Shown: positions 8,835 through 16,719 of the stretch, piece after piece | Layout of the letters: each line of letters begins with the position of its first letter | Position numbering within the stretch: the first letter of the stretch is position 1 | Source of the DNA: Streptomyces chartreusis NRRL 3882 | Lineage (GTDB): Bacteria; Actinomycetota; Actinomycetes; Streptomycetales; Streptomycetaceae | Assembly (NCBI RefSeq): GCF_900236475.1 | Contig: NZ_LT963352.1 | Span: 6,266,001-6,330,000 of the forward strand | Reading direction: 5' to 3' | DNA length: 64,000 bases | The notes under the pieces: generated by a model | The model's input: the letters and a program-made list of their open reading frames with translations, nothing else | The model's database searches: none | Told to the model about the DNA's origin: nothing | Position numbers and translations under genes: made by a program

Positions 8835-8859
8835 GGTTTTGTCGAGCCCCGACAAAACC
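8835..8859. promoter_or_regulatory. Perfect dyad GGTTTTGTCG-N5-CGACAAAACC between fasR and fabD
   Basis: Ten-base arms (8835-8844 and 8850-8859) with a 5-nt spacer. The dyad is unusually AT-rich for this genome and immediately follows the fasR stop codon. It is centred about 70 bp upstream of the fabD start. It could be the operator for FasR activation of the fab operon, or the fasR terminator. No T-run follows on the minus strand, which favours an operator. The protein that binds it is inference. Confidence 0.55.
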
Positions 8860-10065
8860 TTAGGGCTGGAGATCTCCATCGACCAGACGCCCCAGGATCA
8901 GCGCGATCCTCAGTGTGAACGCAGAGCGTACATCGGAGGGTGACCAGCCGGTGACGTCAGTCACACGTCGAAGCCGGTAGCGGACGGTGTTGGGATGGAC
9001 GAACAGCATCCGGGCGGCGCCTTCGAGACTGCTCGCCTGTTCGAGATAGACACTGAGGGTCTCCAGGAGCGCGGCCCCGGCCTCCTCCAGCGGTCTGTAG
9101 ATCTCCTCCACCAGTTGCTCGCGGGCCGAGGGGTCACCGGCCATGGCCCGCTCCGGCAGCAGGTCGTCCGCCAGCACCGGGCGCGGGGCGTCCTGCCAGG
9201 CCGAACACGCCTTGAGGCCCGCCGCCGCGGCCTGCGCGGACCGGGTCGCGGCCAGCAGGTCCGGCACCACCGGGCCCGCCACGACCGGCCCGGCCGCGAA
9301 CGGGCCGATGAGCGACTTGGCGACGGCCAGCGGGTTGTCGCTGCCGCCCGCGATGACGACCAGCCGGTCTCCGAGGACCCCGGTCAGCACCTGGAGCTTG
9401 GCGTGCCGGGCGGCACGCCGGATCGCCTCGACGGTCAGCTCGCTGTCCCCGTCGGGTGCGGTGCCGAGCACGACGCACACGTGCTCGGGCGAGTTCCACC
9501 CGAGGGCGGCGGCACGCGACACGGCGCCCTCGTCCGCCTCGCCGCTGAGCACGGCGTTCACGACCAGGGACTCCAGGCGGGCGTCCCAGGCACCGCGTGC
9601 CTCGGCGGCCTGCGCGTACACCTGGGCGGTGGCGAAGGCGATCTCCCGGGCGTACACGAGCAGGGCCTCGCGCAGCACCCGCTCGTCGCCCGGGGCCGCG
9701 ACCTCGTCGATCGCGGACTCCATGACCTCGATGGTGGTGCGCACCATCTCCACGGTCTGGCGCAGCGTGATCGCCCGGGTCAGCTCGCGCGGCGCGGTTC
9801 CGAACACGTCGGTGGAGATGGCCTGCGGGGCGTCCGGATGCCGGAACCACTCGGTGAACGCGGCGATACCCGCCTGCGCGACCAGACCGATCCAGGAACG
9901 GTTCTCCGGGGGCATGGCCCGGTACCAGGGCAGCGTCTCGTCCATCCGCGCGATGGCCTGCGCGGCGAGCGATCCGGACGACTTCTCCAGCCGCTTCAGC
10001 GTCGCGGCATGCGAGTGGACGTCGTGTGCTGCGGCTGCGTTCTTGCTGGTTTCGGGTTCGGGCAC
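8860..10065 (-). CDS. fasR: PucR-type transcriptional regulator of fatty-acid synthesis
   Basis: 401-residue regulator directly upstream of fabD on the same strand. The C-terminus carries the PucR-family helix-turn-helix: SSLEGAARMLFVHPNTVRYR, then LRRVTDVTGW and the terminal LRIALILGRL. The central GGDEF-like/PucR sensor region is poorly conserved. In S. coelicolor the gene in this position, FasR, is reported to activate fabD-fabH-acpP-fabF. The location here is identical, so I use the name. It is transcribed divergently from the pirin gene (about 60-bp gap). Confidence 0.88.
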   Translation of the reverse strand: MPEPETSKNAAAAHDVHSHAATLKRLEKSSGSLAAQAIARMDETLPWYRAMPPENRSWIGLVAQAGIAAFTEWFRHPDAPQAISTDVFGTAPRELTRAITLRQTVEMVRTTIEVMESAIDEVAAPGDERVLREALLVYAREIAFATAQVYAQAAEARGAWDARLESLVVNAVLSGEADEGAVSRAAALGWNSPEHVCVVLGTAPDGDSELTVEAIRRAARHAKLQVLTGVLGDRLVVIAGGSDNPLAVAKSLIGPFAAGPVVAGPVVPDLLAATRSAQAAAAGLKACSAWQDAPRPVLADDLLPERAMAGDPSAREQLVEEIYRPLEEAGAALLETLSVYLEQASSLEGAARMLFVHPNTVRYRLRRVTDVTGWSPSDVRSAFTLRIALILGRLVDGDLQP

Positions 10066-10126
10066 GGGACAAGACTGCCTTATCCGGACGGGAAGGTGCG
10101 TCGCCGGGTCTACGGTGGACTCCGTG

Positions 10127-10777
10127 ATGGACGTACGGCGCGCTGACGAGCGCTACCAAGGTGGCGACCCGGCGGCCGGAATCGAGAGCCGGCACGCCTT
10201 CTCCTTCGGGCCTCACTACGACCCGGACAACCTCCGTTTCGGCGCGGTGATCGCCTGCAACGAGGAGCGCCTGGCGCCCGGGGCCGGCTTCGACGAGCAT
10301 CCGCACAGCCACACCGAGATCGTGACGTGGGTGGTCGAGGGCGAGCTGACGCACCGGGACTCCACCGGGCACGAGTCGGTGGTCCGCCACGGAGACGTAC
10401 AGCGGCTGAGCGCGGCGGGCGGGGTGCGCCACGTGGAGCGCAACGACGGCCCGGGCCCCCTCACCTTCGTCCAGATGTGGCTGGCCCCGCTCCGGCCCGG
10501 CGGCGACCCCTCCTACGAGGTCGTCCACGGCATCGCCGACTCGACGCCCTACGCCGTCCCGGAGGCCGGCGCGATGCTGCACGTGCGGCGTCTGGGAGCG
10601 GGGGAGCGGACGGCGGTACCGGACGCGGCGTTCGCGTACGTGCACGTCGTGCGCGGGGAGGTACGCCTGGACGGCGAGACGCTCGGCGCCGGCGACGCGG
10701 CCCGGATCACCGACGCGAAGGGCCTGGAGGCCGAGGGCCGGACCGACGCCGAGTTGCTGATCTGGGAGATGTCCTAG
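10127..10777 (+). CDS. Pirin-family bicupin
   Basis: Cupin protein of 216 residues. The start is the ATG at 10127 (MDVRRADERYQGG); an open frame extends far upstream, antisense to fasR, but is not coding. The N-terminal cupin carries the metal ligands of pirins: HPHSHTEIVTW (two His) and later GVRHVERND (His and Glu). The C-terminal cupin is degenerate. Members include quercetinase-like dioxygenases and redox-sensing co-regulators, and no substrate can be read from sequence. Its last 4 bases overlap the convergent hydrolase gene. Confidence 0.86.
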   Translation: MDVRRADERYQGGDPAAGIESRHAFSFGPHYDPDNLRFGAVIACNEERLAPGAGFDEHPHSHTEIVTWVVEGELTHRDSTGHESVVRHGDVQRLSAAGGVRHVERNDGPGPLTFVQMWLAPLRPGGDPSYEVVHGIADSTPYAVPEAGAMLHVRRLGAGERTAVPDAAFAYVHVVRGEVRLDGETLGAGDAARITDAKGLEAEGRTDAELLIWEMS

Positions 10778-11589
10778 AGCTCCGCGAGCACCGTGTCCGT
10801 GAACACCGGCCACGCCTCGATCGCCCACGGCCCGAACGCCCGGTCCGTCAGCGCGACGCACGCGGCCCGCGCGTCGGGGTCGACCCACAGGAACGTCCCG
10901 GACTGCCCGAAGTGCCCGAAGGTGCGCGGCGAGGACGAGGAGCCCGTCCAGTGCGGCGACTTGGAGTCGCGGATCTCGAAGCCGAGCCCCCAGTCGTTGG
11001 GGTTCTGGTGGCCGTACCCCGGCAGGACGCCCTTCGTGCCCGGGTGGTGCACGGTCATCGCCTCGGCGACCGTCCGGGGGTCCAGCAGGCGCGGGGCCTG
11101 CACCTCGGCCGCGAACCGCAGCAGGTCCTCGACCGTGGACACGCCGTCCTTGGCCGGAGAGCCGTCGAGGGTCGTCGAGGTCATTCCCAGCGGCTCCAGC
11201 ACGGCCTGCCGCAGGTACTCCCCGAACGGGATGTCGGTCGCCTTCGCCACGTGGTCCCCGAGCTGCTCGAAGCCGGCGTTGGAGTACAGCCGTCGCTCCC
11301 CGGGCGGGGCCGTGACCTTGTGCTCGTCGAAGGCGAGTCCCGAAGTGTGCGCGAGCAGATGCCGGACCGTCGCCCCGGGGGGACCCGCCGGCTCGTCGAG
11401 CTCGACGGCTCCCTCCTCGTACGCGACGAGCACCGCGTAGGCGGCCAGCGGCTTGGTCACCGACGCGAGCGGGAACCGCTGTCCGGCCGGTCCGTGGGTC
11501 CCGAGCACGGTGCCGTCCGCCCGTACGACACCCGCAGCGGCGGTGGGAACCGGCCAGTTCTCGATCAACGCGAGGCTCTTCAGCGACAT
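10774..11589 (-). CDS. Serine hydrolase of the beta-lactamase (class C/DD-peptidase) fold
   Basis: 271-residue cytoplasmic-looking serine hydrolase. Motif 1 is SVTK (Ser43, Lys46), motif 2 YSN near 102, and motif 3 is replaced by HFGQSG (HxG type) near 230, as in EstB/PBP4*-like esterases. There is no signal peptide, so a role on periplasmic peptidoglycan or beta-lactams is unlikely. An esterase or amidase on small substrates fits better. It converges on and overlaps the pirin gene by 4 bp. Confidence 0.82.
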   Translation of the reverse strand: MSLKSLALIENWPVPTAAAGVVRADGTVLGTHGPAGQRFPLASVTKPLAAYAVLVAYEEGAVELDEPAGPPGATVRHLLAHTSGLAFDEHKVTAPPGERRLYSNAGFEQLGDHVAKATDIPFGEYLRQAVLEPLGMTSTTLDGSPAKDGVSTVEDLLRFAAEVQAPRLLDPRTVAEAMTVHHPGTKGVLPGYGHQNPNDWGLGFEIRDSKSPHWTGSSSSPRTFGHFGQSGTFLWVDPDARAACVALTDRAFGPWAIEAWPVFTDTVLAEL

Positions 11590-11607
11590 GCGTTCGAGCC
11601 TATGCGC

Positions 11608-12075
11608 TCAGAGCGTCAGTTCCAGCAAGGGGTCGGGCTTGGGCCGGAAACCGAGGGAGACGTACAGCGGCTCGGCCTCCGGCGAGGCGGTGAGCTGCAC
11701 CCGCCGGGCGCCGCGCTCGCGGAACCACTCCAGCAGCGTCGTCATGCACGCGCGCGCGTACCCACGGCGCCGGGCGGACGGGTCGGTGGCGACACTGAAG
11801 ACGAAACCCACCGTGCCCCGCGGTTCGCCCATCTTCCCGATGCGGTAGTCGATCGTCCCGGCCACCAGCGACGCCAGCGCCCCCGGCCGCTCGGGGTGGT
11901 CCGCCACGAACGCCGCGAAGTCCCCGTCCGGCTCGCCCAGTTTGGCCCTCAGTGTGGGGAGCGACTCCCCGTGCCAGGCGGCGGAGGGGTCACCGAACAA
12001 CGAGTCGATCATGATCTGGCGCAGGCGGAGGACTTCCTCGGCGTCCTCGGGCAGGGCGCGGCGTACGGCACACAT
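11608..12075 (-). CDS. GNAT-family N-acetyltransferase
   Basis: 155-residue GNAT. The acetyl-CoA pyrophosphate loop is in VATDPSARRRGYARACM, and the C-terminal ARRVQLTASPEAEPLYVSLGF strand-helix is typical. It lies 18 bp upstream of the beta-lactamase-fold gene on the same strand and is probably co-transcribed. It is divergent from the MerR/aldo-keto reductase operon. Substrate is unknown. Confidence 0.85.
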   Translation of the reverse strand: MCAVRRALPEDAEEVLRLRQIMIDSLFGDPSAAWHGESLPTLRAKLGEPDGDFAAFVADHPERPGALASLVAGTIDYRIGKMGEPRGTVGFVFSVATDPSARRRGYARACMTTLLEWFRERGARRVQLTASPEAEPLYVSLGFRPKPDPLLELTL

Positions 12076-12135
12076 GACGCCCTACGCTAACCAGCCGGAT
12101 CGAGAAGCGTCCTGCCGATTTCTTACCGTCGGCGC

Positions 12136-12166
12136 TTGCTTGGAGTGCACTCCAAGGTTCTAGCGT
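12136..12166 (+). promoter_or_regulatory. MerR-type promoter with 18-bp palindrome in a 19-bp spacer
   Basis: TTGCTT (12136-12141), 19-nt spacer, TAGCGT (12161-12166). A perfect palindrome, CTTGGAGTGCACTCCAAG, occupies 12139-12156, between the two elements. A 19-bp spacer with a centred dyad is the hallmark of MerR-activated promoters. The -10 ends 7 bp before the ATG at 12174, so the transcript is probably leaderless. It most likely controls the MerR gene and the reductase after it. Confidence 0.72.
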
Positions 12167-12173
12167 TGGGGTC

Positions 12174-12638
12174 ATGACGGTGATGGAGACCACGGGGACC
12201 AGGACCGACACCTGCGCCGGTCCGCCGCAGCAGAACCGGCGTCCGGACGGCCAGGACCGCTACACGATCAGCGAGGTCGTCACCCTGACCGGCCTGACGG
12301 CGCACACCCTGCGCTGGTACGAACGCATCGGCCTGATGCCGCACATCGACCGGTCCCACACCGGCCAGCGTCGCTACACCAACCGCGACCTCGACTGGCT
12401 CGACCTCGTCGGCAAGCTCCGCCTGACAGGCATGCCGGTCGCCGACATGGTCAGGTACGCGGAACTCGTGCGTGAGGGCGACCACACCTACGGCGAGCGC
12501 TTCGAACTGCTGAAGACCACCCGCGAGGACGTGCTGGCCAGGATCGACGAACTCCGGGGCACGCTCGCGGTGCTCGACCGGAAGATCAGTTTCTACGCGG
12601 ACGCCGGGCGCGCCCTGGCGTCGGAGAGGTCCCGATGA
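12174..12638 (+). CDS. MerR-family transcriptional regulator
   Basis: 154 residues. The winged helix at about 30-100 carries the MerR signature YTISEVVTLTGLTAHTLRWYER, followed by IGLMPHIDRS and RRYTNRDL. A coiled-coil dimer helix occupies about 105-150. The C-terminus has no metal-binding cysteines, so a small-molecule or redox signal is more likely than metal. It overlaps the next gene by 4 bp (ATGA) and reads from a promoter with a MerR-type dyad, so it probably autoregulates and controls the aldo/keto reductase. Confidence 0.9.
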   Translation: MTVMETTGTRTDTCAGPPQQNRRPDGQDRYTISEVVTLTGLTAHTLRWYERIGLMPHIDRSHTGQRRYTNRDLDWLDLVGKLRLTGMPVADMVRYAELVREGDHTYGERFELLKTTREDVLARIDELRGTLAVLDRKISFYADAGRALASERSR

Positions 12639-13651
12639 CGGACGGCAGGATCACGACGGCGAAGCTCGGCGACAACGGCCCCGAGGTGGGCGTCCAGGGC
12701 CTCGGCTGCATGGGCATGAGCTTCGCCTACGGCCCGTCGGACGCGGACGCGTCCCGGGCCACCCTGGAACGGGCGCTCGAACTGGGCGTCACCTTCTACG
12801 ACACGGCCGACGCGTACGGCGCCGGCGAGAACGAGCGGTTCCTGTCACCGTTCTTCAAGGCACACCGCGACGAGGTCGTCATCGCGACCAAGTTCGCCCT
12901 GTCGATCCCCCCGGAAGACCCGACGCGCCGCGTCATCCGCAACGACCCGCCCTACATCCGCGAGGCCGTCGAGGCGAGCCTGAAGCGCCTCGACGTCGAC
13001 GTCATCGACCTCTACTACATGCACCGGCGCGATGTGAACGTGCCGATCGAGGAGAGCGTCGGCACGATGGCCGACCTGGTCCGCGAGGGCAAGGTCAAGC
13101 ACCTGGGCCTGAGCGAGGTGACGGCCGAGGAACTGCGCGCCGCCCACGCGGTGCACCCGATCGCGGCCGTGCAGTCGGAGTGGTCGCTGTTCAGTCGTGA
13201 CATCGAGCCGAAGGTCGTCCCCGCGGCCCGCGACCTGGGCGTGGCCCTGGTCCCGTACTCACCCCTCGGCCGCGGCTTCCTCACGGGCTCCTTCACCAAC
13301 GCCGACCAGGACCTGACGCCGGACGACTTCCGCCGCCAGCAGCCCCGCTTCACGGGGGAGAACGCGACGACGAACGCGGCCCTGCTGGAGCTGATCCGCT
13401 CGGTGGCCAGGGCCCACGACGCCTCCCCCGGCCAGATCGCCCTGGCCTGGGTCCAGCAGCAGGCATCCGTCCACCGTCTGCCGGTCATCCCGATCCCGGG
13501 CACCCGCAAGCCGTCCAGGCTGGAGGAGAACACGGCAGCGACCAGGATCGTCCTGACGGAAGAGCAACTGGACCTGCTCAACGGCATTGCGGCCCAGGTG
13601 GCCGGCGCCCGCTACGCGGACATGACCTTCACTTCTGCCGGACGTGAGTGA
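12635..13651 (+). CDS. Aldo/keto reductase
   Basis: NADPH-dependent oxidoreductase with the AKR barrel, 338 residues. Visible signatures are GLGCMGMSFAYG near 25, FYDTADAYGAGENE (catalytic Asp and Tyr), ATKF (catalytic Lys) and the YYMHR strand with active-site His. The cofactor block IPIPGTRKPSRLEEN is at about 283-297. Its start overlaps the stop of the MerR gene by 4 bp, so the two are translationally coupled. The likely role is detoxifying carbonyl compounds in response to the MerR signal; substrate unknown. Confidence 0.92.
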   Translation: MTDGRITTAKLGDNGPEVGVQGLGCMGMSFAYGPSDADASRATLERALELGVTFYDTADAYGAGENERFLSPFFKAHRDEVVIATKFALSIPPEDPTRRVIRNDPPYIREAVEASLKRLDVDVIDLYYMHRRDVNVPIEESVGTMADLVREGKVKHLGLSEVTAEELRAAHAVHPIAAVQSEWSLFSRDIEPKVVPAARDLGVALVPYSPLGRGFLTGSFTNADQDLTPDDFRRQQPRFTGENATTNAALLELIRSVARAHDASPGQIALAWVQQQASVHRLPVIPIPGTRKPSRLEENTAATRIVLTEEQLDLLNGIAAQVAGARYADMTFTSAGRE

Positions 13652-13660
13652 AGGTTCCTA

Positions 13661-13695
13661 GGGGCGCGGGGAACTGCGCGACCGGCCACGAAGCC
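13661..13695 (+). repeat. Dispersed Streptomyces repeat, copy 2
   Basis: Core GGGGCGCGGGGAACTGCGCG at 13661-13680, then ACCGGCCACGAAGCC. It begins 9 bp after the aldo/keto reductase stop, in the convergent gap before the DUF4429 gene. Same core and orientation as copies at 5005 and 30834. Confidence 0.75.
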
Positions 13696-13750
13696 CCCGC
13701 ACCCGCCGGCGCGCAGCACCCCGCACCCGCCGGCGCGCAGCACCCCGCAG
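13696..13750 (+). repeat. 24-bp tandem duplication next to repeat copy 2
   Basis: A 24-bp unit (13696-13719, beginning CCCGCACCCGCCGGC and ending GCGCAGCAC) is repeated exactly at 13720-13743. A third partial unit, CCCGCAG, follows. It lies between convergent genes and likely arose by slippage at the end of the dispersed repeat. Confidence 0.8.
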
Positions 13751-13753
13751 ACG

Positions 13754-14614
13754 CTAAAGCTCCGCCAACAACTCAGCCTTTTTGACCGAAAACTCCTCAT
13801 CGGTCACCAACCCGGCCTGATGCAGTTCACCAAGGTGCCGAATCCGCTCGGCGATGTCCGCGGGATCACGCCGCGGCCCGGCCGCGGAAACCGCCGCCAC
13901 CGGACTCGACGCCCGCACCGCCGCCAACACCGCCGCGGCGAACGGCAGTGACTCGTGCACAGGTCCGTACCCCAACCCGAACACCACCGCGGCGGGATCC
14001 TGGTCGGCCTGCGCGGCAGCCCCCGCGCCGGTCCCCGACCCGTCGCGCCGCAGCAACCGCAGATGCCCCTCGAAGACCTCGGGTGACCGCCACTCCACCC
14101 CGTTCAGCTCCCCGACGGAGAAACTCTGGTCCCCGGCCTTCCACTTCGCCGACGACGCCCCCGTCCAGAACCACCGGAAGTTCACGGTCCGCCCGTCGAA
14201 CGAGGCCTTCCCGTCGTACGCCTTGAACGACAAGGGCCCCTTCGGCGGCTCCACGAGGAACCGCTCCGCCGGCCCGGACTCCGTCAGCAGCGACCGCAAC
14301 TCGTCGGCGTAGTACTCCGCGAGGACCTCCCGCTCGGCGGGCAGCACCAGCCGGTAGGGATCGCCGCTGTCCTTGAGCTGTCCGGCGGCGGCCTCCATCA
14401 ACGGATCCGCACCGGGCCGCGGCTCGACGCGCAGCACCACCGTGCCGCGCTTGCCGCGCGTCAGCGTCACCCCGGCGATCGCCTCCAGGGGCACACGACG
14501 CTCCCCCAGCGCCTGGAAGAGCTTGGGTGTTCGAATCCCCCGCTCGTAACGGATGAGCACGGAGTCGGACTCGAACTCCCAGGCGGCATGAAATCCGGCC
14601 AGTACGTCACCCAT
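13754..14614 (-). CDS. DUF4429 protein with C-terminal SHOCT domain
   Basis: 286 residues from the ATG giving MGDVLAGFHAAWEF. Two PH-like DUF4429 units appear to be present (about 10-80 and 125-190; second with RTVNFRWFWTG). The C-terminal 30 residues form a SHOCT domain (IAERIRHLGELHQAGLVTDE, then EFSVKKAELLAEL), typically an oligomerisation or membrane-proximal module. No membrane segment is seen. Common in streptomycetes; function unknown. The alternative start 21 bp upstream adds MPHTMSR only. Confidence 0.82.
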   Translation of the reverse strand: MGDVLAGFHAAWEFESDSVLIRYERGIRTPKLFQALGERRVPLEAIAGVTLTRGKRGTVVLRVEPRPGADPLMEAAAGQLKDSGDPYRLVLPAEREVLAEYYADELRSLLTESGPAERFLVEPPKGPLSFKAYDGKASFDGRTVNFRWFWTGASSAKWKAGDQSFSVGELNGVEWRSPEVFEGHLRLLRRDGSGTGAGAAAQADQDPAAVVFGLGYGPVHESLPFAAAVLAAVRASSPVAAVSAAGPRRDPADIAERIRHLGELHQAGLVTDEEFSVKKAELLAEL

Positions 14615-14689
14615 GCGGCTCATCGTATGCGGCACGCGCTCCTCCGTCCCCCTCCCGAGCAGACCGCAGTTCCTTCGCCTCTACGCGCG

Positions 14690-15898
14690 TCAGGCCGCGG
14701 CCGTGCCGGACAAACCGGTCCGGCAGACGCCGTCTTCGTGCGCGCAGTGCACCGAGCGGTATGCGCCAACGCCGATCTCTGCGAAATTCATCAGACTTGC
14801 CGTACCCGGCTCGAAGTAGCCGGCGTGACCCTTCGCACCCTGCGCCGACAGCACCCGCGCACCGAACCCGGCGGACACCGGGTCGGCCCCGTGGCCCAGC
14901 CCGCCGACCTCCAGGTACGGCACGTCCTGGATCCAGTCGTCGGCGTCCCGCATCGCCCACACCCGGGCGGTGGTGTGCAGTTGGGCGGCCTTCTCGACAC
15001 GCATGCCGGGGCTGCCGGCCACCGCGATGTCGGACACCCGGCCCGGCAGCGAGTGCGCGGCGACGCCGCACACCACGGAGCCGTAGCTGTGACAGAACAG
15101 CGAGACCGGCGTGCTGCCCGGCAGCGCCCGCACCAGCGCGTTCAGCCGTACGGCCCCCTCCTCGGCACGCAACCCCGTGGCCGAGTCGATGCCGAGTCCG
15201 CTGGGTGCCGTGTAGTCGGCCCAGGCGATCACGGCCGTACGGGTCGCGGGGCTCGCTGTCCGCTCGGCCGCGTACAGGGACTCGGCCATGCCGACGGGCG
15301 CCGAGTACTTGCGCTGGGTGCGCTGGAAGGTGAGCAGGTTGGTGTCCACACCGGGTACGACGACCGAGACCCGGTCCGCCTCACGCAGGTCGCCGAAGAC
15401 CTCCGCCACCCGTCCCGAGCCCTCGGGGTCGAAGGCGAGGATGTGGCGGCCCTTCTCCATGAGGTCGTCGAAGCGGTGCATCCGGCGGGCGGCCTCGTGC
15501 TTCCCGGCCGGGGTGAGACGGTTGTCGTGCATGCGTTCCCGCTCGACCTTGCGTGCCTGGGCGAGCGCGACGCGGTTGGCGCGGTAGCGCAGTTCGACCG
15601 GGGCGCCGTTCATGTTGCCGACCGCGAGCGGGTACTCGCGGACCAGGCTCGCGCGGTCCCGCTCGGTGAGCGAGGCGAAGAAGCGGGCCAGCCTCGTCGG
15701 CTGGGACTGCGGGTCCGGCAACCGGTGACCGCCGATCCGGCCGTGCTCCCAGGCGGACAGCGAGGCCTGGAGCGGCGTGTCGCCCCGCTGGTTGCGCAGG
15801 GCCGTCCAGCCGGTGGTCGCCAGCATCACGAACACGACGGCCAGAGCGAGCAGTGCGCGCCAGACGTTGAGCTGCGGGGTGGTGTCGAAGGAAGTCAC
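14690..15898 (-). CDS. Membrane-anchored alpha/beta hydrolase (DUF1023)
   Basis: 402 residues. One N-terminal hydrophobic segment (LLALAVVFVMLATTGW, about 16-31) anchors or exports the protein. The DUF1023-type hydrolase domain follows. The nucleophile elbow is FCHSYGS near residue 265, a His candidate lies in the C-terminal KGHAGYFEPG, and an Asp lies in DDWIQDVPY. Several cysteines at the extreme C-terminus (VHCAHEDGVCRTG) fit an extracytoplasmic location. The substrate, lipid or peptide ester, is unknown. It lies upstream of the DUF4429 gene with a 75-bp gap. Confidence 0.83.
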   Translation of the reverse strand: MTSFDTTPQLNVWRALLALAVVFVMLATTGWTALRNQRGDTPLQASLSAWEHGRIGGHRLPDPQSQPTRLARFFASLTERDRASLVREYPLAVGNMNGAPVELRYRANRVALAQARKVERERMHDNRLTPAGKHEAARRMHRFDDLMEKGRHILAFDPEGSGRVAEVFGDLREADRVSVVVPGVDTNLLTFQRTQRKYSAPVGMAESLYAAERTASPATRTAVIAWADYTAPSGLGIDSATGLRAEEGAVRLNALVRALPGSTPVSLFCHSYGSVVCGVAAHSLPGRVSDIAVAGSPGMRVEKAAQLHTTARVWAMRDADDWIQDVPYLEVGGLGHGADPVSAGFGARVLSAQGAKGHAGYFEPGTASLMNFAEIGVGAYRSVHCAHEDGVCRTGLSGTAAA

Positions 15899-15971
15899 TG
15901 AAAGGACACACTAGGAGAACGAGAGGGTCTCGCGTTAACCAAGTGACCGGGATCACGTTTCGGTGAATGTG

Positions 15972-16604
15972 CTAAGGGGACTGCTCCGTACGCCAGTTCC
16001 CGGCCAGGGCCGGACCCACCTGATCGAGGTAAGTGGCGGTCAGTTGGCGCATTCCTTCGAGGGTGAGGTCGTCCCCCGCGGACCAGAGTCGCTCGGTGAC
16101 ACGAATCACCCCGCCGAAGAGGGCCACGATGATTCTGGGCCGCGGATCCGCGTCCACGTCGAGCCCCTCGCGCTCCGCGATGATGCGGGCGAGTTCCTCC
16201 TCCAGTTCCGCCGCGCGCCGCAGATGGGCGGCGAGCAGCGCGGGCGTCGACTCGATCACCCGGTAGACGCGCATGTGCAGCTCGACCGGCACGATCTCCT
16301 CGATCGTCTCGCTGATCGTGTCCCAGCTCTCCAGCACGGCCCGGCGCAGCGCCTCCAGCGGGGCCTCACCCGGCGGGCGGGCCCGTACGGCCTCGACGAC
16401 CTGCGTCTCGGCGAGCCGCGGCACGTAGAACGCCGTCTCCTCCTTGCCGGCGAAGTAGCGGAAGAAGGTGCGCTGCGAGACGTCGACGGCGGCGGCGATG
16501 TCGTCGACGGTCGTCTCCTCGTACCCGCGCGTGACGAACAGTTCCAGGGCGGCCCGCAGCAGCGCGTCCCGGGTGCGCTGTTTCTTGCGTTCGCGCAGGT
16601 TCAA
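15972..16604 (-). CDS. TetR-family repressor
   Basis: 210 residues. The N-terminal helix-turn-helix runs from about 8 to 55: RTRDALLRAALELFVTRGYE, then TTVDDIAAAVDVSQRTFFRY, FAGKEE. The C-terminal ligand domain is not recognisable. It is divergent from the 14-TM exporter, with a candidate operator dyad between them. The simplest model is that it represses the exporter and is released by an exported compound. That model is family knowledge plus position, not shown here. Confidence 0.9.
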   Translation of the reverse strand: MNLRERKKQRTRDALLRAALELFVTRGYEETTVDDIAAAVDVSQRTFFRYFAGKEETAFYVPRLAETQVVEAVRARPPGEAPLEALRRAVLESWDTISETIEEIVPVELHMRVYRVIESTPALLAAHLRRAAELEEELARIIAEREGLDVDADPRPRIIVALFGGVIRVTERLWSAGDDLTLEGMRQLTATYLDQVGPALAGNWRTEQSP

Positions 16605-16676
16605 GTGATGCCTCTCTCTTTCAGTGTTTGCCCAGTTCAGGCTATAGGGAAGTGGTGTGTCAGTTACCGACTTGTG

Positions 16677-16713
16677 AATTGGTTTGTCAATTGTCAGTGG
16701 CTGTCATTAGCCT
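16677..16713 (+). promoter_or_regulatory. Exporter promoter with overlapping TetR-type dyad
   Basis: AATTG (16677-16681) and CAATT (16688-16692) form a dyad with a 6-nt spacer that overlaps a -35-like TTGTCA (16684-16689). TAGCCT (16708-16713) lies 18 bp downstream and ends 6 bp before the ATG at 16720. No ribosome site is visible, so the message is probably leaderless. Binding by the neighbouring TetR protein would block the -35. Confidence 0.5.
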
Positions 16714-16719
16714 CGAAGC

